64,000 nucleotides of DNA from Metabacillus rhizolycopersici (GCF_020075705.1 NZ_JAIQUM010000018.1:1-64000); one strand, 5' to 3'. Counted from the first letter of the stretch, positions 1-8,717 are shown. The notes: generated from the sequence alone by a model not told the origin. Numbers and translations are program-made.

Positions 1-1323
1 AAGAGGTTGTCCCTTTTTTGCTTCCTTTGCAAAAAGGACTGACAACAATTCTTTCGGTATTTTTTCTTCAAAACCCAACCCTCTTCGGGCTAATACAAAA
101 GCAGCAGATTGGTGTATGGACAAGCCATAGGTTTGTTGGTACTTCATTTTACCGATGAAACTCGAATAATAGGGCTTCACTTGTATGAGCGCGATATTTT
201 CTTTAAAACAAGTAGAAATAAGTGTTTTTGTTATATTACTGTAAGAGAAATTGCTTGCCATTCGATTAAATGAAGCGTTCTTATTTTGTTGCAAGAACTT
301 TAATTCTTCCATAGATAACGTATCTACGCCAAATGATTTCACCCACATTAGCATCTCTACTACCGTTTGTTGAATGATCCAATCACGTTTGTCTGCAGAA
401 ACGGTAGTAAGATCATGCATCCAAAATACTTTGGAAACTCTAAAATTACCATTCGGATAAACAATCGTAACGGAGAGGTTAGTAGGATTCACATCTAATC
501 CAGCGATTCCTTTTTCAAAGGTAGGTTCACATGAGTTTTCTTCTTCAATTGCAAAATGTACCTCGTACTTATCCTTTCTTCGTAAAATACGAACGGAATA
601 AGATTTGCCTGTTTCTAAATAAAAAGCCATAGAAAACACAAATTTATCAGGAAAATAAACCACAAAAGATAATCGATCGCCTCTTTTGTCACTAAAAGGA
701 TTTAATACCCGCATTTCGAAGAGGTTTTCTCCTAGGTAAGACAATTTAATGTTTTCGTTCCCGCCTTTGGATTTTTCTCCACGGGAATAAACCGCATTGC
801 TTCTGGCGTCGCGCCATTCTTCTTTTGTTATTTTTTTATGTACTAACTCCTTAAACATCTGTTTAGACCCATCAACCATTTTGGGAACTGTCCCATTATC
901 AAGGTGGTATTGATAATAATTATTTTGTTTCGTAAGTTTTTTTAATCTCGACTGCTTATACTTAATTTTTTCATCCTTATTCCTCTTTTTAGAATTGGCC
1001 AATTTATTAATTTGTTCATTTAATGTAGCTATTTTCGATTGATTTTGTTGTATGTAAGTAGGTAACAATTCTTTTTGAGAAGAAATCGATGCTTCTGCTT
1101 CAAGAAACGCATCTCTCATGTAACGTGAATTATTGATAAATAAAGGTTTTGCCATGTCTACAGCTTCTTTTCGATTTTTGCCTTCAAAAATTCGTTCACG
1201 TAGGTAACGTTTACCAGATTGAAACTTACGCATGATTTCATCCAACATAATCGTTTCAACATCATCGGATTTTTCCATTACACCGATATATGTAAACGTT
1301 AAAGAGCTTTTTTTCTTTGCCAT
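1..1323 (-). CDS. TnpB-like RuvC-fold protein, C-terminus beyond window edge
   Basis: I translated this reading frame from the ATG at 1323; it stays open for 441 codons to base 1, so the 3' end is missing. The N-terminal 200 residues are lysine-rich and helical. RuvC-like motifs follow in order: GLDVNPTNLSV (Asp about residue 277), SMEELKF (Glu about 339) and GLSIHQSAAF with LARRGLGF, where His about 404 sits at the usual third acidic position. I see no CxxC zinc ribbon between motifs II and III. This matches the IS200/IS605 OrfB/TnpB-related proteins common in Bacillales. Classical TnpB proteins are RNA-guided nucleases; whether this zinc-ribbon-less branch is one is unknown to me. No TnpA gene is visible next to it. 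It could also be a domesticated relative. Confidence 0.75.
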   Translation of the reverse strand, partial: MAKKKSSLTFTYIGVMEKSDDVETIMLDEIMRKFQSGKRYLRERIFEGKNRKEAVDMAKPLFINNSRYMRDAFLEAEASISSQKELLPTYIQQNQSKIATLNEQINKLANSKKRNKDEKIKYKQSRLKKLTKQNNYYQYHLDNGTVPKMVDGSKQMFKELVHKKITKEEWRDARSNAVYSRGEKSKGGNENIKLSYLGENLFEMRVLNPFSDKRGDRLSFVVYFPDKFVFSMAFYLETGKSYSVRILRRKDKYEVHFAIEEENSCEPTFEKGIAGLDVNPTNLSVTIVYPNGNFRVSKVFWMHDLTTVSADKRDWIIQQTVVEMLMWVKSFGVDTLSMEELKFLQQNKNASFNRMASNFSYSNITKTLISTCFKENIALIQVKPYYSSFIGKMKYQQTYGLSIHQSAAFVLARRGLGFEEKIPKELLSVLFAKEAKKGQPL

Positions 1324-1688
1324 GAGAGATGCACCTTCTTCAAACAGAACTGATGTTTGTATATGTTTTTATCTTATAAAAATCCATAAAATAATTCAAT
1401 AAAAATGAAGAAAAAATTGTTAATATAAAAAACAATAAAACAGCGCGTTTTATTATTAAATGTTACTATTTGTTATATTTTTTAATTAACTGTTGTACCA
1501 CCATAATCTCCATCATCACTTTAACATAAATATCCAATCTTTTATCTCTCTCAGAGTAATTTAACATCGACTTTTAAAACAATCTTGCTTTTTGACTATT
1601 TTGTGATTTGGGGTTGGTATTAGACTCATAAAAGAGCTTAGAAAGTTTTCTAAGCTCTTGTTGAAAGATTATGAAATTCTAATACAGT
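1324..1688. other. Intergenic stretch, AT-rich
   Basis: No gene is supported here. It holds the upstream region of the TnpB-like gene and one terminator hairpin (separate entry). I cannot define a transposon end in it. Confidence 0.5.
1632..1659 (-). terminator. Intrinsic terminator after the 75-aa membrane protein gene
   Basis: The arms AAGAGCTTAGAAA and TTTCTAAGCTCTT pair perfectly around a short loop. On the minus strand the stem is followed by a short T-rich tract. It lies just past the stop codon at 1689. Confidence 0.6.
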
Positions 1689-1916
1689 TTACTCAACTTT
1701 CTCAGTTTGGACATGATTAATCTGTAAATTCGCTTGACTCTTATCCCTAATAAAAAACACACTAGCAACTACTACTGAACCTAGCCACAAAAATAACAAC
1801 CATCCTGTTAAAATTGGTATTGGTGATAGTTCAAAAACAGTGCGTCCTAATGCAGTTTGGATACCTATCAGAATAATCGATACCATCCACGTGATACTGC
1901 CAAAATGGATGAGCAT
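1689..1916 (-). CDS. Small two-helix membrane protein, unknown function
   Basis: 75 residues with two strongly hydrophobic segments, roughly residues 5-22 and 33-56, joined by a short loop containing Pro-Ile-Pro. A polar tail with charged residues (RDKSQANLQ) follows. The ATG at 1916 has only a weak purine-rich sequence upstream, but a terminator follows the gene directly, which supports a real transcription unit. I do not recognise the family. It is probably a cytoplasmic-membrane protein. Confidence 0.45.
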   Translation of the reverse strand: MLIHFGSITWMVSIILIGIQTALGRTVFELSPIPILTGWLLFLWLGSVVVASVFFIRDKSQANLQINHVQTEKVE

Positions 1917-2142
1917 TCTTTTATGTCTTTCATTCTTTATTTATTAATCAATAAATTATAAGACAAATGGAATTTTTTCTCAACAAACTCTTCTCCTTTT
2001 AAACATTTACTCCAATGAAAAATCACTCTTTGTTTACACAATATATAATCCACCTCGTAAGACAATTAAAAAGCATCACTATTATCAAAATAATGATGCT
2101 TTACACGATTTACTCCTTGAATAACTTAAGGTGTACTTTCCG

Positions 2143-3684
2143 TTACTTATTAGACTTGATCTCCTCAAGGATTTCTTCTAAATTTTGCATTGTTGTCTTA
2201 ATATTTCGTTGATAAATATCAAGAATCAATTGTCCGTAAGTTGTGCCTGGTACGGCCCATTTTCCATTTAATCCAACCCATGTTGTAGCTATTCCTCTAT
2301 TTACAAGATTGAATCGTGGATCGAGTAATGGATATTTATTTGGCAATGGCTTAGTAGAAGCATAAGCGAATAAATGTTGAAGATGGGCGAGTACACCGTC
2401 ACTTGGAGTTTCAAAGCTTGCTCCCGGATTATTAGAACCTGTTGCTCCTAGCCCACTAAAATTGTTTTGTTCTGCTTTTACGTCTCCTGTAAATCTAAGA
2501 AAATTTGTTTCATTCATCGCTTGAGCAAACGCAATGTCACCTCTAATTCCGTAGTACTCTCCATATGTCGAATAATAATACCCTAGCTCGATTGCATTTG
2601 GATTTATTTGCTTGACGAACCGGTTCATGTCTTCAGGCGATAAATAAGTTGGACCTAGAATCGAATATTCTGAAGTGTTAGCTTGATCAGCATTTGTATT
2701 TTCTACAGGAATTGTTTCGTCATTTTGATTAGGTTTATTCTCGTTAACTGGCTTGGATTGATTTGAATTTGTCTCTTTCGTTCGCGAGGGGACCTCCCTC
2801 TGTTTTGCATCTATGTTTTCAGTTAAAATGAATGCATCGTTGATACCTGCATTTTTTATCACTGTTAGTTGTTTCTCTGCATTTTCCCGACTTGAAAAGG
2901 CACCAGCTTGGACACGATAAAAAGTATCTCCTGAGACAGTAGACGTATTAACAAACGACTCTATTCCTTTTGAACGTAAATAAGTGATACGTTCGACTGC
3001 ATTTTCCTTTGACTTGAATGAGCCAGCGATGATTTTATATGAAGTAGAATTACTCGTAGTACTTGAATTACTTGCATTACCTGAATTACTTGAACCACCT
3101 TTTGTTCCTGATTTATCAGAAACACCTGCTGATTTACGTTTTAAATTAAATGCTTTGGCTAAACCATTTACATGACCTTGTGCTACTTTTTGACGCCATG
3201 AAGACTCTTTCATCAAGGACGCATCATGACTATTATCAATAAATCCATTTTCCGTTAAGATGGAAGGCATCGCTGTTGCACGTAAAACATGGAAATTCGC
3301 CTTTTTCTTTCCACGATTTTGCAGTTCGTTGACTTTGCTCACTTCTGAATGGATCAGATTTTGATATTTTGCTGAATTTGAAGAGCTAGATTGACTATAA
3401 TGAATATAATCTTCATACCCTTGTGCAGAACCATTAGCAGCATTACAATGAAGCGATAAGAAATAATTGGCTCCCCAAGAATTGGCATCACTTGACCGCT
3501 GACTTAAGCTTCTAGTAGAATCGTTTGAACGACTCATTCTTACTTCTATATTTTCATAATCATTGAGTAAAATTGTTCTCATTTTAAGAGCAATATCCAA
3601 CACAATATCCTTCTCTTTTATTCCTTGACCGACAGCACCTGGATCTGCACCACCATGACCTGGATCTAAATAAATTTTCACCAT
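2143..3684 (-). CDS. N-acetylmuramoyl-L-alanine amidase with SPOR and glucosaminidase domains
   Basis: A three-part peptidoglycan hydrolase. Residues 2-185 are an Amidase_3 zinc amidase: LDPGHGG and SLHCNA carry the metal histidines, and LTENGF carries the catalytic Glu. About 215-290 is a SPOR-type repeat pair (KIIAGSFKSKENA, YRVQAGAFSSRENA), which binds stripped glycan. A Ser/Asn/Thr-rich linker leads to a C-terminal glucosaminidase domain (about 350-510, FAQAMNETNF with the probable catalytic Glu). The ATG at 3684 has a GGAGG 8 bases upstream; an earlier in-frame ATG has none. There is no signal peptide, as in CwlC of B. subtilis, the mother-cell amidase that acts after lysis begins. A matching SigK -10 lies upstream. 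CwlC itself lacks the glucosaminidase part, so this protein could cut both glycan and peptide linkages. Confidence 0.85.
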   Translation of the reverse strand: MVKIYLDPGHGGADPGAVGQGIKEKDIVLDIALKMRTILLNDYENIEVRMSRSNDSTRSLSQRSSDANSWGANYFLSLHCNAANGSAQGYEDYIHYSQSSSSNSAKYQNLIHSEVSKVNELQNRGKKKANFHVLRATAMPSILTENGFIDNSHDASLMKESSWRQKVAQGHVNGLAKAFNLKRKSAGVSDKSGTKGGSSNSGNASNSSTTSNSTSYKIIAGSFKSKENAVERITYLRSKGIESFVNTSTVSGDTFYRVQAGAFSSRENAEKQLTVIKNAGINDAFILTENIDAKQREVPSRTKETNSNQSKPVNENKPNQNDETIPVENTNADQANTSEYSILGPTYLSPEDMNRFVKQINPNAIELGYYYSTYGEYYGIRGDIAFAQAMNETNFLRFTGDVKAEQNNFSGLGATGSNNPGASFETPSDGVLAHLQHLFAYASTKPLPNKYPLLDPRFNLVNRGIATTWVGLNGKWAVPGTTYGQLILDIYQRNIKTTMQNLEEILEEIKSNK

Positions 3685-3776
3685 TACATTTCCTCCATTC
3701 TCTTTATATGATATTTCATTCATATTGTATTGAGAATTTAGCAATTCGTTTGGACACAACCCACTTTTACCATTTG

Positions 3777-3785
3777 TAGTCTATG
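3777..3785 (-). promoter_or_regulatory. Candidate SigK -10 element for the amidase gene
   Basis: On the minus strand CATAGACTA fits the SigK -10 consensus CATANNNTA exactly, about 93 bases before the start codon. The -35 position 17 bases upstream reads GC rather than AC, so the match is partial. The CwlC family is SigK-controlled in B. subtilis, which makes this plausible. Confidence 0.4.
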
Positions 3786-3980
3786 CTTAAAAACGAAAAA
3801 ATGCGATTCAAGTTATTCAATTACCACATCATTAAAATTGCGAAGAAATTGAAAAAACATTTATTTAGATACGCCTCTAGCCTTAGATGGAAATAATTCT
3901 TACGTTCGTTGTATGATTTTTACTTTTTACATAAAATGAACCTACCACTAAATACACAATTTAAGAAAGTAGGTATTTCA

Positions 3981-4835
3981 TTGAAAAAACTCTTTATCAT
4001 CTTATTTTTTATTATTGGTGTTTTTGTACTCATTATAACTAACACTTCTTGGTTATCATTTGGAGAGAAAAACAGCCAAGTTAAAGTTACGGATAAAATT
4101 GACATGATTGAAATTGATGTTTCTGGAGTAAGTACAACGATTATTCCTGTAAATCAAAACAATATAAGTACAGAGTACAATGGTAAGGGAAAAGTGACTG
4201 TTGAAGAAAGCGGAAATAAGATCGAGGTTCAATTTACATCTAAAAATTGGTTCAATATTTTTTCATTTTTTAAGAAAAATGACTTAACGATCTATATCCC
4301 AGAAGATTACAATCGAGATTTGGCAATCGATAGTGGCTCTGGAAGCCTACATTTTTCTGGTCAATCAAAAAATCATCCGATGCAAATCGATAACTTTTCA
4401 CTAAATATGAGCTCTGGAAACGTTCAATTAAGTCATTTATCGACGAATCATTTTGAACAAGATGGCTCATCAGGAAATGTAACAATTGAATCGCTAACGA
4501 CAAAAACGGGATCAATTAATATGAGCTCTGGAAATATGGATGTGAGGAAATACTCTGGTGACATAAAAGCCACATTATCATCTGGAAGACTAAAGCTGCA
4601 AATAGAAAATGTAACAGATGATATCGATCTTGAAGTGAATTCTGGTTATGCAATACTTGATTTACCTCAAGATGCAAACTTTGCATTGAATGGGAAAATA
4701 GGTAGCGGCGCAATCACGACTGATTTTCCGCTAATAGATTCAAAACGAGACAAACATAATATCGAAGGAATTCACGGTTCAGGTGAACATAACATCAATT
4801 TAGATGTACACAGTGGAAAGATTGAAGTAAATTGA
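3981..4835 (+). CDS. DUF4097-family membrane-anchored beta-helix protein
   Basis: The protein starts with one hydrophobic helix (LFIILFFIIGVFVLIIT) and continues as a repetitive beta-strand domain in which short units such as NMSSGN, GSSGNV and SSGRL recur about every 20 residues. This is typical of DUF4097/adhesin-like right-handed beta-helices. I chose the TTG at 3981 because it puts MKKLF directly before the helix; the frame is open from a TTG at 3909, but neither start has a strong ribosome binding site. DUF4097 genes usually sit beside a PadR regulator and a DUF1700 protein. Here it stands alone with its own terminator. The domain probably faces outside; its ligand is unknown. Confidence 0.65.
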   Translation: MKKLFIILFFIIGVFVLIITNTSWLSFGEKNSQVKVTDKIDMIEIDVSGVSTTIIPVNQNNISTEYNGKGKVTVEESGNKIEVQFTSKNWFNIFSFFKKNDLTIYIPEDYNRDLAIDSGSGSLHFSGQSKNHPMQIDNFSLNMSSGNVQLSHLSTNHFEQDGSSGNVTIESLTTKTGSINMSSGNMDVRKYSGDIKATLSSGRLKLQIENVTDDIDLEVNSGYAILDLPQDANFALNGKIGSGAITTDFPLIDSKRDKHNIEGIHGSGEHNINLDVHSGKIEVN

Positions 4836-4849
4836 ACTACCTTATCTAA

Positions 4850-4900
4850 AATACCTAGATGAGTAGACAATGTTCTAATCATCTAGGTATTGATTTTTTC
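4850..4900 (+). terminator. Intrinsic terminator after the DUF4097 gene
   Basis: The 13-base arms AATACCTAGATGA and TCATCTAGGTATT pair perfectly and are followed by GATTTTTTC. Confidence 0.8.
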
Positions 4901-5036
4901 ATAATGGACTTCCCTCAAATAAAAGTTAATCATTTTAGCTTTTTAAAGAGAAATTCACTCTTCATATAATCGATTTACTAGATCTTGCTAGCCATTATAT
5001 AGGGGGTTCTTCATCAACAACTTACGGTCAGTTTTT

Positions 5037-5074
5037 AACCACCACCTCTTGATTCACAAGGTGGTGGTTTTTCT
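5037..5074 (+). terminator. Second intrinsic terminator
   Basis: The arms AACCACCACCT and AGGTGGTGGTT form an 11-bp stem followed by a T-run on the plus strand. It separates the DUF4097 unit from the convergent aldolase gene. The T-run supports plus-strand use only. Confidence 0.65.
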
Positions 5075-5131
5075 GACTGTTTAGAATAGATTAAAAAGCA
5101 CATTATCCATGAGGTACTTTGATAATTTAAC

Positions 5132-6091
5132 CTACTTTGACGCCCGAGCAGGAAGGGATTCCGGTGAAGTCACCTTGTCGTAGAAATCTACGAATTTGTC
5201 ACGATCGTCGCTATCACGGTATGCCATTGCAACACGTGGATGTTCATTAAGTGCGCCTGAGATCATGTAAGGAATGATATAGCCCCATTCCCACTGTTGT
5301 CGCATTTCTAGCATGTGCTCCTCAATTACTCTAAGAACTGGCTTAATCTCATAGCTTGGTTTTTTTATGTAGCTAACGAGAAGCTCTGTATGACAGTTTC
5401 CAGCGGCACGGCCCATTCCATAAACAGACGAATCAAGGAAACTTACTCCATTTTGCATCGCACGTAATGTATTGGCGAATGCTAGCTGCATGTTGTTATG
5501 GGTATGAATGCCAAGCTGTTTATTAGGAAGCATCTCTTTAAACTTTTTCACTTGATGTTCAATATCCGATGGATCTAGGCTTCCAAAGGAGTCAACGATA
5601 TAGACAACATTAACTGGACTTGCTTTTACTAATTCAAACGCTTCAATAAGCTGTTGTTCAGGTACACTTGATAAAGCCATAATGTTAAGTGAAGTCTCAT
5701 AGCCTAAATCATGGAACATTTGTACAAGCTCAAGACCTTTGTCCACTTCACGAATATAGCATGCTACTCGAATCATATCTAAAACACTTTGCTCTCGTGG
5801 TAGAATGTCATTTGGGTCTACGCGCCCAATATCTACTAGAGCGGACAGCTTCGTGAACTTTTTCTCAGGGATAATTTCCTTCAAGAAGTTATCGTCAAGA
5901 AATCTCCATGGATTGGGCTCGGTTGCTTTAAGAAGCTTAGGTGAATTTTTATAACCAATCTCCATATATTCAACACCAGCTTCACTAAGACCGTTATACA
6001 AGTCTTGAACAAATTCGACACTAAAATCCCAATTATTAACCAACCCGCCATCACGGATTGTACAGTCTATAATATTGCTACGTTTTTCCAT
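5132..6091 (-). CDS. HMGL-like aldolase (TIM barrel)
   Basis: 319 residues. CTIRDGG near the N-terminus and GIHTHNN (about residue 195) are the signature metal-binding segments of the HMG-CoA lyase/isopropylmalate synthase/4-hydroxy-2-oxovalerate aldolase superfamily, which cleave or form C-C bonds next to a carbonyl with a divalent metal. VYGMGRAAGNCHTE resembles the glycine-rich closing loop of these barrels. The start ATG at 6091 lies 11 bases past GGAGG; a GTG nine bases earlier is too close to it. There is no partner such as an acetaldehyde dehydrogenase, so the substrate cannot be named. Similar stand-alone aldolases occur in capsule and secondary-metabolite clusters. Confidence 0.75.
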   Translation of the reverse strand: MEKRSNIIDCTIRDGGLVNNWDFSVEFVQDLYNGLSEAGVEYMEIGYKNSPKLLKATEPNPWRFLDDNFLKEIIPEKKFTKLSALVDIGRVDPNDILPREQSVLDMIRVACYIREVDKGLELVQMFHDLGYETSLNIMALSSVPEQQLIEAFELVKASPVNVVYIVDSFGSLDPSDIEHQVKKFKEMLPNKQLGIHTHNNMQLAFANTLRAMQNGVSFLDSSVYGMGRAAGNCHTELLVSYIKKPSYEIKPVLRVIEEHMLEMRQQWEWGYIIPYMISGALNEHPRVAMAYRDSDDRDKFVDFYDKVTSPESLPARASK

Positions 6092-6642
6092 GGTCGTCAC
6101 TTCCTCCTGTTTATCTCACAGTTACTTTTTTCGCTTTTTCGCTTTTATGCTTTTATGCATTAAAATATATATAATGATTTAAACACGACTCATTTACATG
6201 TGTCAATCTATTTTCCAAAAGGAAACAAATAATATTATTTTAGCCTTAAATCACTCCTACTAATCCCCCCTTTAATTTTCATTTTCTTAATTAAGAAAAT
6301 GCTGTGACAGCCGTTCACTGCAATCCGAAATTATCTTCAGAAATTAATATCTTTCATCAGTTCAAATTGTTATCTTTTCACCTTCGTTCAGCAGTCACAC
6401 CCAGCCATAAAATACATATAAGTATATAAAAGATGCCATGGGAAATACGTTTAGTTATTCAAGATGAATTTTAATATGTCTTAAAAGAATAAAATTGAGG
6501 CTATCAACTATGAGGTATGAATGCCAATTAATCTAGGATAAACCAAATTAAATAAACAAATGGTATGACACCAATTTAAACGTTAATGTGCAAACAATGA
6601 CAAACTTAATAGTACGAAATTTTGGAACAGGAGTGCTGAGTA
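6092..6642. other. 550-base intergenic region
   Basis: Divergent promoter region between the aldolase and PRC-barrel genes. It is AT-rich with a few short direct repeats (CTTTTATG twice near 6142). I see no RNA gene or further coding sequence. Confidence 0.5.
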
Positions 6643-7350
6643 ATGAAAAAAAGCAAGGAAGTATTAGAACTTCCCATAATTAGTATTTACGATGGAGAGC
6701 AGCTTGGAAAAGTCAAAGGTTTGATCATAAATCCCGAAAAATTTTCCGTCGATTTTTTTACAGTGGAACAAAAAAATTGGCAAGTAAGTGTAAAAGCAAT
6801 TCCTTTTAAAAAGATCATTGGAATTGGAGAATCCGCGGTAATGGTTGAACAGAGTAATTCTGTTATTGACCTAAATGAGATTCCTTTTATCAATCAATTG
6901 ATAAATAAACAAGTTCATTTAATTGATTCACAAGTTTTAACGAGAAAAGGTGATCTTTTAGGTAAAATTTCAGACTATTTTTTCAGTGATGAAACTGGTC
7001 AATTAGATACATTACTTATTAATTCGGAAAACAAAGAACTATTTTTCCCTATCGAAAATGTTTTATCTTTTGGTAAAGAGCGTGTTATTATAAATGATTC
7101 TTTACAAGAAATAAGCGAACAAATAATAAAAACGAGTGCAAAACACGAGAGTCCAACAGATAAGAAAGCTGCATTAACAGCAAAATTAATTGAACTTTTA
7201 AAAGCAAACCCTCTTTCCAAAGATATATTTAGTAAGAATGGCGAATTATTATTTGAAAAAGGTAGAATTTTAAACAATGAAGACATCTCAACTCTTAAAA
7301 ATGAAAAGGCAAAAGTATCTATTGAAATTTCGTTGGATTTAAAGGAATAA
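6643..7350 (+). CDS. PRC-barrel domain protein (YrrD-like)
   Basis: 235 residues holding two PRC-barrel-like units, about 8-75 and 92-155. Both contain the GKV/GKI-x-D turn (LGKVKGLIINP and LGKISDYFFSD). A mostly helical, lysine-rich C-terminal segment (160-235) contains two short pseudo-repeats. PRC-barrels act in RNA processing factors and photosynthetic reaction centres and as small binding modules; B. subtilis YrrD has a similar plan. The start ATG is preceded by CAGGAG. The gene stands alone and no function can be assigned. Confidence 0.65.
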   Translation: MKKSKEVLELPIISIYDGEQLGKVKGLIINPEKFSVDFFTVEQKNWQVSVKAIPFKKIIGIGESAVMVEQSNSVIDLNEIPFINQLINKQVHLIDSQVLTRKGDLLGKISDYFFSDETGQLDTLLINSENKELFFPIENVLSFGKERVIINDSLQEISEQIIKTSAKHESPTDKKAALTAKLIELLKANPLSKDIFSKNGELLFEKGRILNNEDISTLKNEKAKVSIEISLDLKE

Positions 7351-7380
7351 TCAGTACTTTATTTTGAATTAAATATGAGT

Positions 7381-7700
7381 ACTCCCGCCACTTAATTTTC
7401 TAACGAAAATTTGAAGTGGGGGTTTCTAACGTATCGAACATTTCTGAACGCTTAACGTTAGTGGAGTTGACACAATGGTGTGCGATAAACACCCAACCCC
7501 TCTATCCCATTGGTCTTGCCGTTGGGACTTCTTTTACAGATTATTTGGTTTCACACAATTGTCTGCCTCGCTGTTATTTTTAGCTTGAACATTTTACGGT
7601 ACGAAACCTTTCTCGTAACACCCTCATATGTTCGGTTATCAATGAACAATCTGTACAGGAATATTATACCATGAAAACAAATGTTTCACTACGTAAAAAG
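7381..7700 (-). mobile_element. Possible decayed right end of an IS200/IS605-type (tnpB) element
   Basis: Read on the minus strand, a GC-richer non-coding stretch leads to GAAACCCCCACTTC, a stem-loop and GAAGTGG-type arms near 7381-7425. This resembles the terminal hairpin and guide-RNA-bearing right end of tnpB elements in Bacilli as I remember them. No tnpB frame remains beside it. The hairpin also serves as the probable terminator of the PRC-barrel gene on the plus strand. The identification is by resemblance only. Confidence 0.3.
7387..7425 (+). terminator. Hairpin and T-run after the PRC-barrel gene
   Basis: CCACTT-AATTTTC pairs with GAAAATT-AAGTGG around TAAC and is followed by GGGTTT. 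It may double as a mobile-element end. Confidence 0.45.
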
Positions 7701-7754
7701 GCAAGAGTACCCCTCCCTACTCATTCCTTGAAGAAGGGAGGGGTACTCTTGCCT
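7699..7754 (-). terminator. 20-bp perfect inverted repeat, terminator-like on minus strand
   Basis: The arms at 7699-7718 and 7735-7754 are perfectly complementary over 20 bases with a 16-base spacer. On the minus strand the stem is followed by TTTTTACG. No minus-strand gene ends directly before it, because the doxX gene already has its own terminator at 7910. It may serve an unannotated RNA or be a leftover inverted repeat. Confidence 0.5.
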
Positions 7755-7909
7755 AAAATTGATAGATGTAATAGATTCCCTCAATATTCCTTCTCAAATC
7801 TTATTTCTTTTCCTACTATGTAGGGTAGAATTTTCAAAGTAATCAATAATAAGTATTATTTATCAATGAATAAAGCAAGTCTACACCATCACAAACATTT
7901 CATAACATA

Positions 7910-7950
7910 AAAAGGACGGACCTAGTATATTTTACTAGATTCGTCCTTTT
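7910..7950 (-). terminator. Terminator of the DoxX gene
   Basis: AAAAGGACG pairs with CGTCCTTTT, with further pairing of CTAGTA and TACTAG inside. The T-run appears on both strands. Confidence 0.7.
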
Positions 7951-7965
7951 ATCTATTGATTGTCA

Positions 7966-8481
7966 TTAATTTGCGATTGCTTTCTCATTTTTCTTCTGCC
8001 CAAGTTGTTGCTGTTTTTGTAAAAAATGTTCTTTTACAAACGGTATGATAAAGCGATCTCCACCCCAAATGTAAGCTCCTTTTCCTACGAATAATAATAT
8101 GATTGCTGCTGTGAAAAGGATTGGATTAGTGCTTATTGTACCCGCTAATAGGAAGTTTAAATTCATAAACGCTGCTGCTAGTAATGCTGGGACGGTTGCA
8201 ATTCCTACGATTAATCCAATACCAACTAGCAATTCTCCCCACGGGATAAGGATGTTAAAGATATTTACATTTGGTAAAGCGAAGCTCTCTAAGAAAGTCC
8301 CATACCAAGCTTGAACTGTCGGAGTTTCACCTGTCGCTTTTGCCAATGCTCCTTGTAAAAATCCACTAGCATCAAATCCACCTTGAACTTTATGCCAACC
8401 TCCCCCAATCCACTGAATTCCTAACCAAATTCGTAAGACTGTCCAAACTACACTTACTTTTTCGTTTTCCCACCATTTCAT
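7966..8481 (-). CDS. DoxX family membrane protein
   Basis: 171 residues with four hydrophobic segments (about 12-28, 72-95, 97-115, 118-136). The N-terminal LRIWLGIQWIGGGWHKV is typical of the DoxX family. These small membrane proteins include thiosulfate:quinone oxidoreductase subunits and partners of oxidoreductases in redox stress. The start ATG has AAGGAGCTGAGCT upstream. Two Rex-type operators precede the gene, suggesting repression when NAD+/NADH is high and expression under low oxygen or electron-acceptor limitation. It is monocistronic with its own terminator. The electron donor is unknown. Confidence 0.75.
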   Translation of the reverse strand: MKWWENEKVSVVWTVLRIWLGIQWIGGGWHKVQGGFDASGFLQGALAKATGETPTVQAWYGTFLESFALPNVNIFNILIPWGELLVGIGLIVGIATVPALLAAAFMNLNFLLAGTISTNPILFTAAIILLFVGKGAYIWGGDRFIIPFVKEHFLQKQQQLGQKKNEKAIAN

Positions 8482-8509
8482 AATAGCTCAGCTCCTTTAG
8501 TCTTTTTAT

Positions 8510-8527
8510 TTGTGAATTATTTCACAA
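8510..8527. promoter_or_regulatory. Rex operator, promoter-proximal
   Basis: TTGTGAATTATTTCACAA fits the Firmicute Rex consensus TTGTGAANNNNTTCACAA at every defined base. It lies 29 bases before the doxX start codon, within the probable transcript leader. Confidence 0.75.
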
Positions 8528-8578
8528 GTTAAATTAAAAAAATATGATTAATTTCGGTTTATAATGTTGCGATATAAC

Positions 8579-8596
8579 TTGTGAATTATTTCACAT
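8579..8596. promoter_or_regulatory. Rex operator, promoter-distal
   Basis: TTGTGAATTATTTCACAT (plus-strand reading) has one mismatch to the Rex consensus. It is centred 69 bases from the first site. On the minus strand its TTCACA half could serve as the -35, with TATAAA 16 bases downstream as the -10, so Rex binding would block RNA polymerase. Confidence 0.7.
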
Positions 8597-8717
8597 ACAC
8601 TTTACACTCTTAATGTACTCCTTTTTAAAGGTGATTGCAATAGATTTTCAAGATGTTCAAGGAGTTGTCATACGAAGGTGCCTGCCACTTCGAAAATGAT
8701 CTACCGAATGTGGGCAG

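Noticed and set aside
2015..2212. 65-codon plus-strand frame upstream of the amidase stop
   Set aside because: Overlaps the end of the amidase gene and lacks a ribosome binding site.
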